This document shows positions 1 to 8,738 of a stretch of 64,000 nt of DNA, one piece after another (position 1 is the stretch's first letter; the number at the start of each line of letters is the position of its first letter). Position numbers and translations under genes: made by a program. The notes under the pieces were generated by a model. That model saw only the letters and a program-made list of their open reading frames with translations. It did no database searches and was not told the origin of the DNA. This DNA comes from Rhizobium sp. N324 (lineage in GTDB: Bacteria; Pseudomonadota; Alphaproteobacteria; Rhizobiales; Rhizobiaceae). Location: the NCBI RefSeq assembly GCF_001664485.1, contig NZ_CP013630.1, forward strand, positions 1,305,001 to 1,369,000, in the 5' to 3' direction.

Positions 1-101
1 AGGTCCTGAGTAAGGCCCTTCATATATTTGAACACTTCGTAATGCGTGTTGAAACCTGCGGCGACTTCCTCAATCCGATTGAATTCGGCCTCGAGCTTCA
101 T
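1..101 (-). CDS. N-terminal fragment of an unidentified protein
   Basis: The window edge cuts this gene, leaving the first 33 codons, which begin MKLEAEFNRIEEVAAGFN. The ATG is preceded on the minus strand by a purine-rich GGAGAAAG about 4 nt away, a good ribosome-binding site, so the start is believable. The visible part is charged and probably helical, with no signal peptide or recognisable motif. I do not recognise the family. It is transcribed away from the diguanylate cyclase gene, and the two share the 536-bp gap. Confidence 0.6.
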   Translation of the reverse strand, partial: MKLEAEFNRIEEVAAGFNTHYEVFKYMKGLTQD

Positions 102-637
102 GTCTTTCTCCGATCGGCGGTTCGCATCCGGGCGCTTGGCCGCCGCGGACAAAAATACAAGGCTTGCCCGTCACCGGGAAGGTAAGCTTATGAGACAACT
201 GGGCCTTAACAAATCGTAAAGGCGCCTTTCGGCTCCGGGGCGCAAAAACGGCGAAAAGTCGCCAATCTCGTCTTTGAAAATCGGCCTTGGAAAGACTTGT
301 AGCAAACCGAGGCGTTCGAAAGAGATACTTATATCAATCTGATTTTATTGACGCATTTCTCTTTCGCTCGATTGCTTCGAAGAGGCTGCATTGGTGCATG
401 GCCGGGTTAATGGATACTTAAAGAATTTGCAGGATTTTATCTTCGGATTGCTCGGCCGGCGTAAGCTCCGGGTGGGATCGCGGCAGTCAGGCGCTGAAGG
501 GGCGCAGAAAAGGAATAGCGTGCAGGTTGGTCTCCGATGCCAAGGCCATGATGGCCGCCAATCAGCATTGCTTCAGTCAATCGGATTTCATCGGCGCTTT
601 TTTCATTAAGTAACTGTAAATATTAGAGGAATCTGTT
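102..637. other. Intergenic gap without a convincing gene
   Basis: This 536-bp stretch separates two divergent genes and must hold both promoters. The open frames inside are short, lack good start sites and have unnatural composition. It is somewhat AT-richer around 300-460 and 600-630, as promoter regions often are. I see no clear operator palindrome, terminator or RNA gene. Confidence 0.5.
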
Positions 638-2506
638 GTGCCTTGGCAAGTCTTGATCGGAAATGTGGCTGCGGTAGCGCTCGTCATTTCGGTGTGGATG
701 CACCTGCATTACAAGTTCTACCGCCTGTCGAGGGTCCAGGCAGAACTTGGCTTCGGCTTGATGATGGGCCTTGGGGCCGTCTTGTCGATGCTGCTGTCCG
801 TCGAGGTCGATAGCGGCTATTATCTCGACCTCCGTTCGACCTTGCTGGCGGTTTCGGCCGTCTACGGTGGTCCGCTGGCGGTTCTGATGACCGCAGTCCT
901 CACCTGCGTCCAGAGGATCTCCATGGGTGGCGCCGGTGTCGAACCGGCATTGATCTCGATCATGCTGGTGTCCGTGTTTGGACTGGCGCTCCACTTTCTG
1001 TTCCGCAGGGGCGCGACGGATGTCAGAAAGGCACTTGCCTGTGCGGTCATGGTGGCCACGGTAACCCTGGCGATGAGCATTTTCCATCGGGGCGGCTGGT
1101 CGCATATCACCACCGTCAGCCTTGCCGGAATAGGCGTGAAATTCGCCGCGACTTTGGCCGCGGCATGCGTCATCACCTATTTCCATGCCTTTACCCTTGA
1201 GCGCGATATCTTGAAGGCCGCACTGACCCAGGCGCCTGATTTCCACTATGTCAAAGACCGCAATAGCCGGTTCGTCGTCACCAACCTCAACGTCGCGCGA
1301 AACCATGACCGCACCAAATCTTCGGAGATGGTCGGCCTGACGGATTTCGATCTCTATCCCCGCGAGACGGCGCAAGCATTCTTCGATCGCGAGCAGGAGA
1401 TCATGGCGAGCGGGGAACCGCTGGTGGATTTCGAGGAGCCTCTTATTGAAGAAGACGGCCGGGAACGTTGGTTCCTGACGTCAAAGATCCCGCTGCGAAA
1501 CCGCCACGGCGATCTGGTCGGGCTTGCCGGCGTGACCCGCGATATCACCGAGAAAAAACGTCTGGTTCAGGAAGCCCTCGACAGCAAGAATGTGCTTTCC
1601 CAGGCGATGACCGAAATGTCCGATGGGCTTGCCATGTTCAATCCCGAGGGCCGGCTGGTGTTTTGCAACGATCAATATCGTGCCGCCTTTCCCCGTTCCG
1701 CCCATGCCAGACAACCCGGCGCCGGTATAACCGATATCCTGCAGGCGGTCGTGCGCAGTGGCGAGCGGGTCGATGTGAGCCCGGATGCCGGCGATGACTG
1801 GATCGAGATCTCCGCGGCGCAGCTTTTCCTGACCCAGGACAGCGAAATACCGATGTTCGATGGACGCTGGCTCCGGCAGCGCACACGTTTGGCGGCCGAT
1901 GGCTCCGCCCTGGTGGTGGTTTCGGATATCACCTCGATGAAGCATTCCGAAGAAAGGCTGACGCAACTCGCCCTGAAGATGAAAGGGCTGGCCGACACCG
2001 ACGCATTGACCGGTATTGCCAATCGAAGAGTGTTCGACGAGGCGATCTCGGAAGAGTTTGCGCGCGCCCGCCGGGCCGAGTCCTCTCTCGGCCTGTTGCT
2101 GATCGATGTCGATCACTTCAAGGCGTACAACGATACCTACGGTCACCTCGAAGGAGACAACTGCCTGAGGGTGATCGGCGAGGTTCTCAGGTCGATTACC
2201 AAGCGCCCCTCAGACCTCGCAGCGCGATTTGGCGGAGAGGAGTTTGCCATTCTGCTTCCCGGCACGGACAGGGATGGCGCGCTGCGGCTCGCCAGGATGC
2301 TGCGCTCGGCGTTGCATCGGCGCGCGATCCCGCACAGCGAAAGCAGCAAGGCGATCGTGACGGTGAGTATCGGTGTGGCCAACATCTCCGATAGATTTGC
2401 GACGCCGGCAGAACTGGTCTCGGCCGCGGACCAGGCGCTCTACGCGGCAAAGAAGCACGGCCGCGACCGTGTCGAGGCCGCCGCGCATCAGGCAAGAGCG
2501 GCGTAA
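638..2506 (+). CDS. Membrane-bound PAS-GGDEF diguanylate cyclase
   Basis: A 622-residue protein probably making cyclic di-GMP from two GTP at the inner membrane. The start is GTG, 7 nt after AGAGGA. Residues 1-190 form several hydrophobic helices resembling the 5TM LytS/YhcK-type receptor module, including the QRISMGGAG region. Two PAS-like segments follow (about 195-310 and 315-435), the first ending in GVTRDITEKK. The C-terminal GGDEF domain carries an intact GGEEF signature near residues 532-536. RPSD lies five residues upstream and fits the RxxD inhibitory I-site, so product inhibition is expected. No EAL domain is present, so this should be a cyclase only. The input signal is unknown. 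Confidence 0.9.
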   Translation: MPWQVLIGNVAAVALVISVWMHLHYKFYRLSRVQAELGFGLMMGLGAVLSMLLSVEVDSGYYLDLRSTLLAVSAVYGGPLAVLMTAVLTCVQRISMGGAGVEPALISIMLVSVFGLALHFLFRRGATDVRKALACAVMVATVTLAMSIFHRGGWSHITTVSLAGIGVKFAATLAAACVITYFHAFTLERDILKAALTQAPDFHYVKDRNSRFVVTNLNVARNHDRTKSSEMVGLTDFDLYPRETAQAFFDREQEIMASGEPLVDFEEPLIEEDGRERWFLTSKIPLRNRHGDLVGLAGVTRDITEKKRLVQEALDSKNVLSQAMTEMSDGLAMFNPEGRLVFCNDQYRAAFPRSAHARQPGAGITDILQAVVRSGERVDVSPDAGDDWIEISAAQLFLTQDSEIPMFDGRWLRQRTRLAADGSALVVVSDITSMKHSEERLTQLALKMKGLADTDALTGIANRRVFDEAISEEFARARRAESSLGLLLIDVDHFKAYNDTYGHLEGDNCLRVIGEVLRSITKRPSDLAARFGGEEFAILLPGTDRDGALRLARMLRSALHRRAIPHSESSKAIVTVSIGVANISDRFATPAELVSAADQALYAAKKHGRDRVEAAAHQARAA

Positions 2507-2552
2507 GCCGAATGCCGCGGCACGCGTCGCCAACTCTGTTTGAGGACCGACC

Positions 2553-3524
2553 TCATCTGGCAAGCTTGCCGATCGTCTCGATCTCGTTCGTCCATATGCC
2601 CGCCGCATAGTTCTCCGGCAGTCGCGCCAACAGCGCGGGATCGTCGATGCCGGTGGAGAAATCGCTGCCGCGATAGGGGCCGAGCACGAAGACCTCGGTT
2701 CCGGCATCCTGCATCCGGTTGAGGAAACGGTCCGGCCAGCCCCAGAGCCAGGGCGCGATATTGATCGGCACCAGCATCATCCGCTGTTTGCAGGCTTCGG
2801 GCATCAGGCCGGTCCAGCCATAACCGATATAGCCGAAAAGGCAGCCCTTCAGGCTCTGGCGCGAGGCGGTCTTGATATCGGGCACGCGCTGCCGGATGAC
2901 GTCGATCGGCTCGTCGCCGCCATAAACGATGATGTCTGCCCGTCGGGCGGGTGAAAGTCCGTTGAGCACGGCGGCGAGCTTTTCGCCCTCGGACGGATCG
3001 CGGCTCTTGACGTTGATGAGGAAACGCCGATCCGGAAACGTCGAGAGCACCTCGGCCAGCGTCGGCATCATGCCGATGCCGCGGCCGCGGAAGGGAAAGC
3101 TCTTGCCGCCGTCAGCGGTATAGCCATAGCCGATGTCGAGGTTCCGCATCTCCGCCATCGAATGCTCTCGGGTGACGCCGTGGCCGTCGGTGCGGCAGTC
3201 GAGCGTCCAGTCGTGAAAGACCGCGAATTGCCCGTCTGTCGTCGGGTGCACGTCGATCTCGATAAGATCGGCGCCGGCGGCAAAGCCTGCCTGCATCGAA
3301 CGGATCGTGTTCTCGAGATAATCATGTTTCGGCGGCAGCATGCGGCTTGCCGTGCAGGTATCGTTCTTCAGATCGGTCTCGTCGAACCGCTGGGCGATGC
3401 CGCGATGGGCGAGCAGCACCGGCTTTCCCGGCCGATGCGCGGCAAGCAGACTGCTATTGTTGAGATAGATGCCGGCCGCGGCGATCGCGACCGCCGCCGC
3501 GCCATAGAAAAGCTTCCTGCCCAT
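2553..3524 (-). CDS. Glycerophosphodiester phosphodiesterase family protein
   Basis: A 323-residue enzyme of the GDPD family, which splits glycerophosphodiesters into glycerol 3-phosphate and an alcohol. An N-terminal hydrophobic segment (about residues 5-30) suggests a signal anchor or signal peptide, so it probably acts in the periplasm. The family core is visible: AHRG near residue 40, then EIDVHPTTDGQFAVFHDWTL with the metal-binding Glu/Asp and second catalytic His. It ends just after the cyclase gene and converges on it. The substrate cannot be read from the sequence. Confidence 0.85.
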   Translation of the reverse strand: MGRKLFYGAAAVAIAAAGIYLNNSSLLAAHRPGKPVLLAHRGIAQRFDETDLKNDTCTASRMLPPKHDYLENTIRSMQAGFAAGADLIEIDVHPTTDGQFAVFHDWTLDCRTDGHGVTREHSMAEMRNLDIGYGYTADGGKSFPFRGRGIGMMPTLAEVLSTFPDRRFLINVKSRDPSEGEKLAAVLNGLSPARRADIIVYGGDEPIDVIRQRVPDIKTASRQSLKGCLFGYIGYGWTGLMPEACKQRMMLVPINIAPWLWGWPDRFLNRMQDAGTEVFVLGPYRGSDFSTGIDDPALLARLPENYAAGIWTNEIETIGKLAR

Positions 3525-3640
3525 ATTGCTCTCCCTGATTGCATCGAAGAATACAACAGCTAGAAAGCGATTCTGGTTGTTCTTGGGCTGTTTTCCGGCT
3601 TTTCTATGCGCGGTTATCTCAGGAGAGGACTGGCATCACA

Positions 3641-4447
3641 ATGGAACAACAGGACGACGAACTCATCCGTTTCGAAGCCGAGGGCGCCGCACCCTTGCCG
3701 CCGGCTTCTGTCGAAGGTCATGTCGGACGTGCCGGCGCCCGCATCTGGTATGCGAGCTACGGTGACGGGCCTGCCGTCATCCTGCTGCATGGCGGCCTCG
3801 GCCACAGCGGCAACTGGGGCTATCAGGTCCCGGCGCTGCTCCAAAGCGGCCGCCGCGTCGTGCTGATCGACAGCCGCGGTCATGGCCGCAGCAGCCGCGA
3901 TGCCCGTCCCTATAGTTATGAGCTGATGGCATCAGACGTGCTTGCGGTGATGGACGAACTCTCTCTGGAGAAAGCGTCCTTTGTCGGCTGGAGCGATGGC
4001 GCCTGCATCGCGCTGATCCTCGCCGCGACAGCGCCGTCGCGTGTCGCGGGCGTCTTCTTCTTCGCCTGCAACATGGATCCGAGCGGCACGCTGGAATTCG
4101 TTGCGACCCCGGTCATCGACCGATGCTTCAGCCGCCACGCCAAGGATTATGCGGCATTGTCCGCCACGCCGGATGATTTCAAGGGCTTCGTCGAGGCGGT
4201 GAGCCTGATGATGCGCACAGAGCCGAATTATCGGGCCGAAGACCTCGGCCGCATCGGTGTGCCGGTTGCGATCGTGCTCGGCGAACATGACGAATTCATC
4301 AAACCGGAGCATGCCGAATATCTTGCCCGCAGCATTCCGGACGCTCAGATGATCACTCTCAAGGGCGTCAGCCATTTTGCGCCGCTGCAGCGGCCGGCCG
4401 AGTTCAACGCCGCAGTGCTGTCCTTCCTCGACGGGCTCCCATCTTGA
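3641..4447 (+). CDS. Alpha/beta-fold hydrolase
   Basis: A 268-residue hydrolase with the full catalytic set: oxyanion-hole HGG in LLHGGLGHSGNW, nucleophile elbow GWSDG with Ser118, acid in GEHDEF and His in GVSHFAP. No signal peptide is present, so it should be cytoplasmic. I chose the ATG at 3641 because AGGAGAGG lies 12 nt upstream and the protein then begins close to the conserved core. An in-frame ATG at 3539 would add 34 unlikely residues. It lies 46 bp before the exonuclease gene on the same strand. The substrate is unknown. Confidence 0.85.
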   Translation: MEQQDDELIRFEAEGAAPLPPASVEGHVGRAGARIWYASYGDGPAVILLHGGLGHSGNWGYQVPALLQSGRRVVLIDSRGHGRSSRDARPYSYELMASDVLAVMDELSLEKASFVGWSDGACIALILAATAPSRVAGVFFFACNMDPSGTLEFVATPVIDRCFSRHAKDYAALSATPDDFKGFVEAVSLMMRTEPNYRAEDLGRIGVPVAIVLGEHDEFIKPEHAEYLARSIPDAQMITLKGVSHFAPLQRPAEFNAAVLSFLDGLPS

Positions 4448-4493
4448 ACGGCTCCCTCTGGCCTCGCGCCCATTTGCCGCTATCTCTTGCTGC

Positions 4494-5504
4494 ATGAGAG
4501 CTGATGCACTGCTTTATCCCGCCCCGGAAGGGCTCTATTGCCCCGAAGGCGGATTCTATGTCGATCCGGTGCGGCCGGTGGAGCGGGCGCTCGTCACCCA
4601 CGGCCATTCCGATCACGCCCGGCCGGGCCATGTGAACGTGCTCGCCACCCGCCAGACGCTCGACATCATGCGCCTGCGCTACGGCGAGGGCTTTTGTGCC
4701 AGCGAGCAGGCTGCGGCCTTCGAAGAGGAACTGCTGGTCAACGGCGTCAAGGTGAGCTTTCATCCGGCCGGCCATGTGCTCGGCTCGGCGCAGATCGCCA
4801 TCGAAAAGAACGGTACCCGCATCGTCGTCTCCGGCGACTACAAGCGCCGCCCCGACCCGACCTGCGCCGCCTATGTGCCGGTTGCCTGCGATGTCTTCAT
4901 CACCGAGGCAACCTTCGGCCTGCCGGTCTTCCATCATCCCGATCCGATGGACGAGATCGGCAAGCTGCTCGCCTCGCTCCGGCAGTTTCCCGAGCGCACC
5001 CATCTCGTCGGCGCCTATGCGCTGGGAAAGGCCCAGCGGGTCATAAGGCTGCTGCGCGATGCCGGTTACACCGAGCCGATCTATATCCACGGCGCCATGG
5101 AAAAACTCTGCGACTATTATATCGGCGAGGGCATCGATCTCGGCGAGTTGCTGCCGGCGACCATCGAAAGCCGCGACAAATCCGCCTTCGAGGGCGCCGT
5201 CGTCATCGGCCCGTCCTCGGCCTTCGCCGACCGCTGGGCGCGGCGCTTCAACGAACCGCTGCCGGCCTTCGCCTCCGGCTGGATGATGGTGCGGCAGCGC
5301 GCCAAACAGCACGGCGTCGAACTGCCGCTCGTCATCTCCGATCATTGCGACTGGCCGGAACTGACCGAAACCATCCGGGAGCTGCACCCGGCCGAAGTCT
5401 GGGTGACCCACGGCCGCGAGGAGGCCCTGGTGCGCTGGTGCCAGCTGCAGGGCATCAAGGCGAAACCGCTGCATCTGGTGGGCTATGAGGATGAGGCGGA
5501 TTGA
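4494..5504 (+). CDS. Ligase-associated DNA exonuclease (MBL fold)
   Basis: A 336-residue metallo-beta-lactamase-fold protein of the type encoded next to ATP-dependent DNA ligases. It begins MRADALLYPAPEGLYCPEGG. The metal motif THGHSDHARPGH (HxHxDH) is near residue 36, and further conserved histidines and aspartates occur in PAGHVLGSAQ, VSGDYKR and ISDHCDW, the last typical of the beta-CASP-like SNM1/CPSF group. Family knowledge suggests processing of DNA ends before ligation. It is followed by the ligase, with a 154-bp palindromic element between. The RNA helicase-like Lhr and phosphoesterase genes often found in this cluster are absent here. Confidence 0.88.
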   Translation: MRADALLYPAPEGLYCPEGGFYVDPVRPVERALVTHGHSDHARPGHVNVLATRQTLDIMRLRYGEGFCASEQAAAFEEELLVNGVKVSFHPAGHVLGSAQIAIEKNGTRIVVSGDYKRRPDPTCAAYVPVACDVFITEATFGLPVFHHPDPMDEIGKLLASLRQFPERTHLVGAYALGKAQRVIRLLRDAGYTEPIYIHGAMEKLCDYYIGEGIDLGELLPATIESRDKSAFEGAVVIGPSSAFADRWARRFNEPLPAFASGWMMVRQRAKQHGVELPLVISDHCDWPELTETIRELHPAEVWVTHGREEALVRWCQLQGIKAKPLHLVGYEDEAD

Positions 5505-5528
5505 GATGAGCGGCCTGCTGGATCAAAA

Positions 5529-5682
5529 CCCCTCCCCAACCCCTCCCCACAAGGGGGAGGGGCTAGCGTGTTGCGCCCACCGCATTTTACCTGAGGCGGC
5601 TCTGCATGCAGGAGCGTTGCTTTGGGGCAAGACCCCGCCGCGGGTTAGTCCCTCCCCCTTGTGGGGAGGGGTTGGGGAGGGG
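5529..5682. repeat. 154-bp intergenic palindromic element, copy 1
   Basis: The element is bounded by perfect 32-bp inverted arms (5529-5560 and 5651-5682) of alternating C/T-rich and G/A-rich blocks. About 90 bp of variable core lies between. A second copy of exactly the same length lies at 46101-46254; its core aligns better when reversed, so the two copies are in opposite orientation. As RNA it would fold into a long hairpin between the exonuclease and ligase genes, which could affect readthrough. Confidence 0.9.
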
Positions 5683-5708
5683 TCTCTCTGTCAAGCCAGG
5701 AGGCCCAC

Positions 5709-7334
5709 ATGAAAGCCTTCGCCGACCTCCTCGACCGCCTCGTGCTGACCCCCAGCCGCAACGGCAAGCTGAAGCTGTTGACCGATTATTTCCGCGATAC
5801 GCCGGATCCCGACCGCGGCTATGGCCTTGCCGCCATTGCCGGCACCCTGGAGGTGCGCAACGTCAAACCCGCCATGCTGCGCGAGCTGGTGCTGGAGCGC
5901 ATGGACGAGGTGCTGTTCCGCTATTCCTACGACTATGTCGGCGATCTCGCCGAAACTATTTCGCTGGTCTGGGACAATGAGCGGGATATCGACCGCTCCG
6001 CCCTTGCCCAGCCGCGTCTCGGCGAAGTCGTCGCCGGCATGAATGCGCTCGGCCGCACGGAAGTGCGCAGCTTCGTCCGCGACCTGCTCGACCGGCTGGA
6101 TTCCTCCGGCCGGTTCGCCTTCATCAAGCTGGCGACCGGGGCCATGCGCATCGGTGTCTCAGCCCGTCTTGCCAAACAGGCGCTGGCCGATCTCGGCGAT
6201 AAGGACGTCAGCGAGATCGAAACGCTCTGGCACGGTCTGCAGCCGCCCTATGAGACGCTGTTCGAATGGCTGGCGGGCGGCGGCGAAAAACCGGTGCTGG
6301 CGACGCCGGCGATCTTCCATTCGGTCATGCTCGCCAATGCGGTGGAGGAGGGGGATCTCACCGGCCTCGATCCGGCCAATTACGCCGCCGAGTGGAAATG
6401 GGACGGCATCCGTGTCCAGCTCTCCCGTTCCGGCGATCGGCGCAAGATCTATTCGCGCTCCGGCGACGACATTTCGGGCGCTTTTCCCGATATTCTCGAC
6501 GCCATCAGTTTTTCCGGCGTTATCGACGGCGAGCTGCTGGTCGGCGGTACCGCCCGCTCCAATAGCCCGACCCGCACCTTCTCCGACCTGCAGCAGCGCC
6601 TGAACCGCAAGACGGTGACGCCGAAGATGCTGGCCGACTACCCCGCCTTCATCCGCACCTACGACCTCCTCTTCGACGATGACGAGGATGTTCGCGGAAG
6701 AAGCTATACCGACCGCCGCGACCGTCTGACCGAGATCATCGATCGTGCCCCCCATGACCGTTTCGACCTCTCGCCGCTGGTGCCTTTTTCGTCCTGGGAC
6801 GAACTCGACCGTCTGCGCGCCGCTCCGCCCGATCCGGTTATCGAGGGCGTGATGATCAAACGCCGCGATAGCATCTACCAGGCTGGCCGAATGAAGGGGC
6901 CCTGGTTCAAGTGGAAGCGCAATCCCTATAATGTCGATGCGGTGCTGATGTATGCCCAGCGCGGCCACGGCAAACGCTCCAGCTACTATTCCGATTTCAC
7001 CTTCGGCGTCTGGGCCGACGATGAGGACGGCGAACAACTGGTGCCTGTCGGCAAGGCCTATTTCGGGTTTACCGATGCCGAGCTCGAAGTGCTCGACAAA
7101 TTCGTGCGCAACAATACCACCGAGCGCTTCGGGCCGGTGCGCGCCGTGCGCGCCGACAAGGATTTCGGCTTCGTCGTCGAGGTGGCCTTCGAGGGCATCA
7201 ACCGCTCGACGCGGCACAAGTCGGGTGTCGCCATGCGCTTCCCCCGCATCGCCCGGCTTCGTCCTGACAAACCGACTTACGAGGCCGACCGGCTGCGCAC
7301 GCTGATCGCCATGATCGACGCCAAGCCGGAATAA
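5709..7334 (+). CDS. ATP-dependent DNA ligase
   Basis: A 541-residue ligase that seals nicks using ATP. The start is fixed by AGGAGG six bases upstream. An N-terminal all-helical domain (about 1-190) precedes the nucleotidyltransferase core, where EWKWDGIRVQ supplies the adenylated lysine Lys230 in the KxDG motif. Later motifs include DGELLV, EGVMIKR and the closing WFKWKR lysines, and a C-terminal OB fold follows. It pairs with the upstream MBL exonuclease in a repair cassette widespread in proteobacteria, separate from the essential NAD-dependent LigA. It is probably transcribed with the exonuclease, although the palindromic element may attenuate this. Confidence 0.93.
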   Translation: MKAFADLLDRLVLTPSRNGKLKLLTDYFRDTPDPDRGYGLAAIAGTLEVRNVKPAMLRELVLERMDEVLFRYSYDYVGDLAETISLVWDNERDIDRSALAQPRLGEVVAGMNALGRTEVRSFVRDLLDRLDSSGRFAFIKLATGAMRIGVSARLAKQALADLGDKDVSEIETLWHGLQPPYETLFEWLAGGGEKPVLATPAIFHSVMLANAVEEGDLTGLDPANYAAEWKWDGIRVQLSRSGDRRKIYSRSGDDISGAFPDILDAISFSGVIDGELLVGGTARSNSPTRTFSDLQQRLNRKTVTPKMLADYPAFIRTYDLLFDDDEDVRGRSYTDRRDRLTEIIDRAPHDRFDLSPLVPFSSWDELDRLRAAPPDPVIEGVMIKRRDSIYQAGRMKGPWFKWKRNPYNVDAVLMYAQRGHGKRSSYYSDFTFGVWADDEDGEQLVPVGKAYFGFTDAELEVLDKFVRNNTTERFGPVRAVRADKDFGFVVEVAFEGINRSTRHKSGVAMRFPRIARLRPDKPTYEADRLRTLIAMIDAKPE

Positions 7335-7453
7335 TCTCCGGTCCCCCTGCGCAACAATGACGCAGTCCCAAAATTTCAACAGGATGTGTATTGGCGGCAA
7401 CGATCTTCCGGTGCAAATCTGGTGCGCCGGGAAAATGATTTGGGTGCTGCGTT

Positions 7454-8374
7454 ATGAGCTCGCATGAACGAAATTCCTTTTTCCGCCAACGCCGTGCCGT
7501 GCTGGCCGGCCTTGCCGGTGCACTCGTCCTGCCGCGCATGGCGGCCGCTTTCGATGTGCCGGAGGAGCCGCGCCTTGCCACGCATGATTACGCCAAGGTC
7601 CGCGGCCATTTCCGCACGAAGCTGTTGCAGAAGGGGCCGGCGCCCGACAAATACGAACCGCTGAGCACGCCCGCCGACGCCGAGAAGATCTTCTACCGCT
7701 CCGGCTACGGCGAGCTCGAACTGGCCGCCTGGGTCTCGAAGTACAAGCGCGAGCGCGCCGCCAAGCCTGCCGTGCTCTTCCTGCACGGCGGCAATGCCAT
7801 GGGCATCGGCCACTGGCAGCTGATGAAGCCCTATATGGATGCCGGCTATGTCGTGATGATGCCGTCGCTGCGCGGCGAAAACGGCCAGATGGGCAACTTC
7901 TCCGGCTTCTACGATGAGGTCGACGACGTTCTTGCCGCCGCCGAGCGCATGGCGCATCTGCCGGGCGTCGATTCCGGGCGCCTGTTCATCGCCGGCCACA
8001 GCATTGGCGGCACGCTGACCATGCTGACGGCGATGAGCACCCATAAATTCCGCGCCGCCGCGCCGATTTCCGGCAATCCCAATGCCTTCCGCTTCTTCAA
8101 CCGCTATCCCCAGGATATCCGCTTCGACGACAGCAATACGCATGAGTTCGAGGTGCGCTCGGCGCTCTGTTACGCCCAAAGCTTCAAATGCCCGGTCCGG
8201 GTCGTCCACGGCACTGAGGAAGCCCATTTCAACGACCGGGCCGATCTGCTCGCCCGCCGCGCCCGCGCCGCCGGCATCCATATCGAAACCGAAACCGTCG
8301 CCGGCAACCACACCTCGGCGCTGCCGGCCGAGATCGAACAGAGCATCCGCTTCTTCCACGGGGTGGCGGCCTGA
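7454..8374 (+). CDS. Exported alpha/beta hydrolase, prolyl-oligopeptidase-like
   Basis: A 306-residue hydrolase. The N-terminus RQRRAVLAGLAGALVLPRMAAA has paired arginines before a hydrophobic stretch and an AxA-type end, consistent with Tat or Sec export. The core contains FLHGGNAMG (oxyanion region) and AGHSIGG with the nucleophile at Ser183. A candidate acid lies in HGTEEAHFN and a candidate His in AGNHTSA near the C-terminus. The arrangement resembles S9 dienelactone-hydrolase-like enzymes. It follows the ligase by 119 bp but has no obvious functional link. The substrate is unknown. Confidence 0.8.
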   Translation: MSSHERNSFFRQRRAVLAGLAGALVLPRMAAAFDVPEEPRLATHDYAKVRGHFRTKLLQKGPAPDKYEPLSTPADAEKIFYRSGYGELELAAWVSKYKRERAAKPAVLFLHGGNAMGIGHWQLMKPYMDAGYVVMMPSLRGENGQMGNFSGFYDEVDDVLAAAERMAHLPGVDSGRLFIAGHSIGGTLTMLTAMSTHKFRAAAPISGNPNAFRFFNRYPQDIRFDDSNTHEFEVRSALCYAQSFKCPVRVVHGTEEAHFNDRADLLARRARAAGIHIETETVAGNHTSALPAEIEQSIRFFHGVAA

Positions 8375-8439
8375 TTTTGCGCCGCCGCTTCAAATACAGG
8401 CCCGTTAGGCCTGCCGACCTGACGACGAACGCAGAGACC

Positions 8440-8634
8440 ATGATCGTGCCGAACGACTTCCCCGAGCTGAAATCGCTCGTCTGGAATCGTGATCCCTTGC
8501 GCGCGATGCCTGCCTGCGAGGCTTTCGCGCTTTATGAACGCAACTGGCGTTTCGTCGATACAGGCAGGCTGACCGAGCGGGAGATGCGGCTGATCCGCGA
8601 TCTGGCTGTGCCTACGGCAACGGCGCCCCGCTGA
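8440..8634 (+). CDS. Small conserved hypothetical protein
   Basis: A 64-residue protein beginning MIVPNDFPELKSLVWNRD and containing FALYERNWRFVD followed by LTEREMRLIRDLA. This pattern resembles small uncharacterised rhizobial proteins I have seen, but I can assign no function. The ATG at 8440 gives a compact product; an in-frame upstream start at 8377 would add low-complexity Arg/Pro residues. No strong ribosome-binding site is visible, so expression is uncertain. Confidence 0.6.
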   Translation: MIVPNDFPELKSLVWNRDPLRAMPACEAFALYERNWRFVDTGRLTEREMRLIRDLAVPTATAPR

Positions 8635-8738
8635 TTTCCTGATTTCCGATCATAAATGACACCAGCCTCGCGCCAGCCGCGGATGCCATCGTCGCGACAG
8701 ATATCGCTGTCTCGCCGATCGTTGATAAGGGTGGTTCC

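Noticed and set aside
391..609. 72-codon open frame in the first intergenic gap
   Set aside because: It begins at a TTG without a ribosome-binding site, has Arg/Gly/His-rich random-looking composition, and lies just before a gene with a clear start signal.
2553..3524. Long open frames on the strand opposite most genes (for example opposite the ligase, zwf and gcd genes)
   Set aside because: These are the usual antisense shadows of high-GC coding sequence: no start sites, Arg/Gly/Ala-rich, no motifs.
5485..5708. Open frame across the gap between exonuclease and ligase genes
   Set aside because: It is the translation of the 154-bp palindromic element and its flanks.
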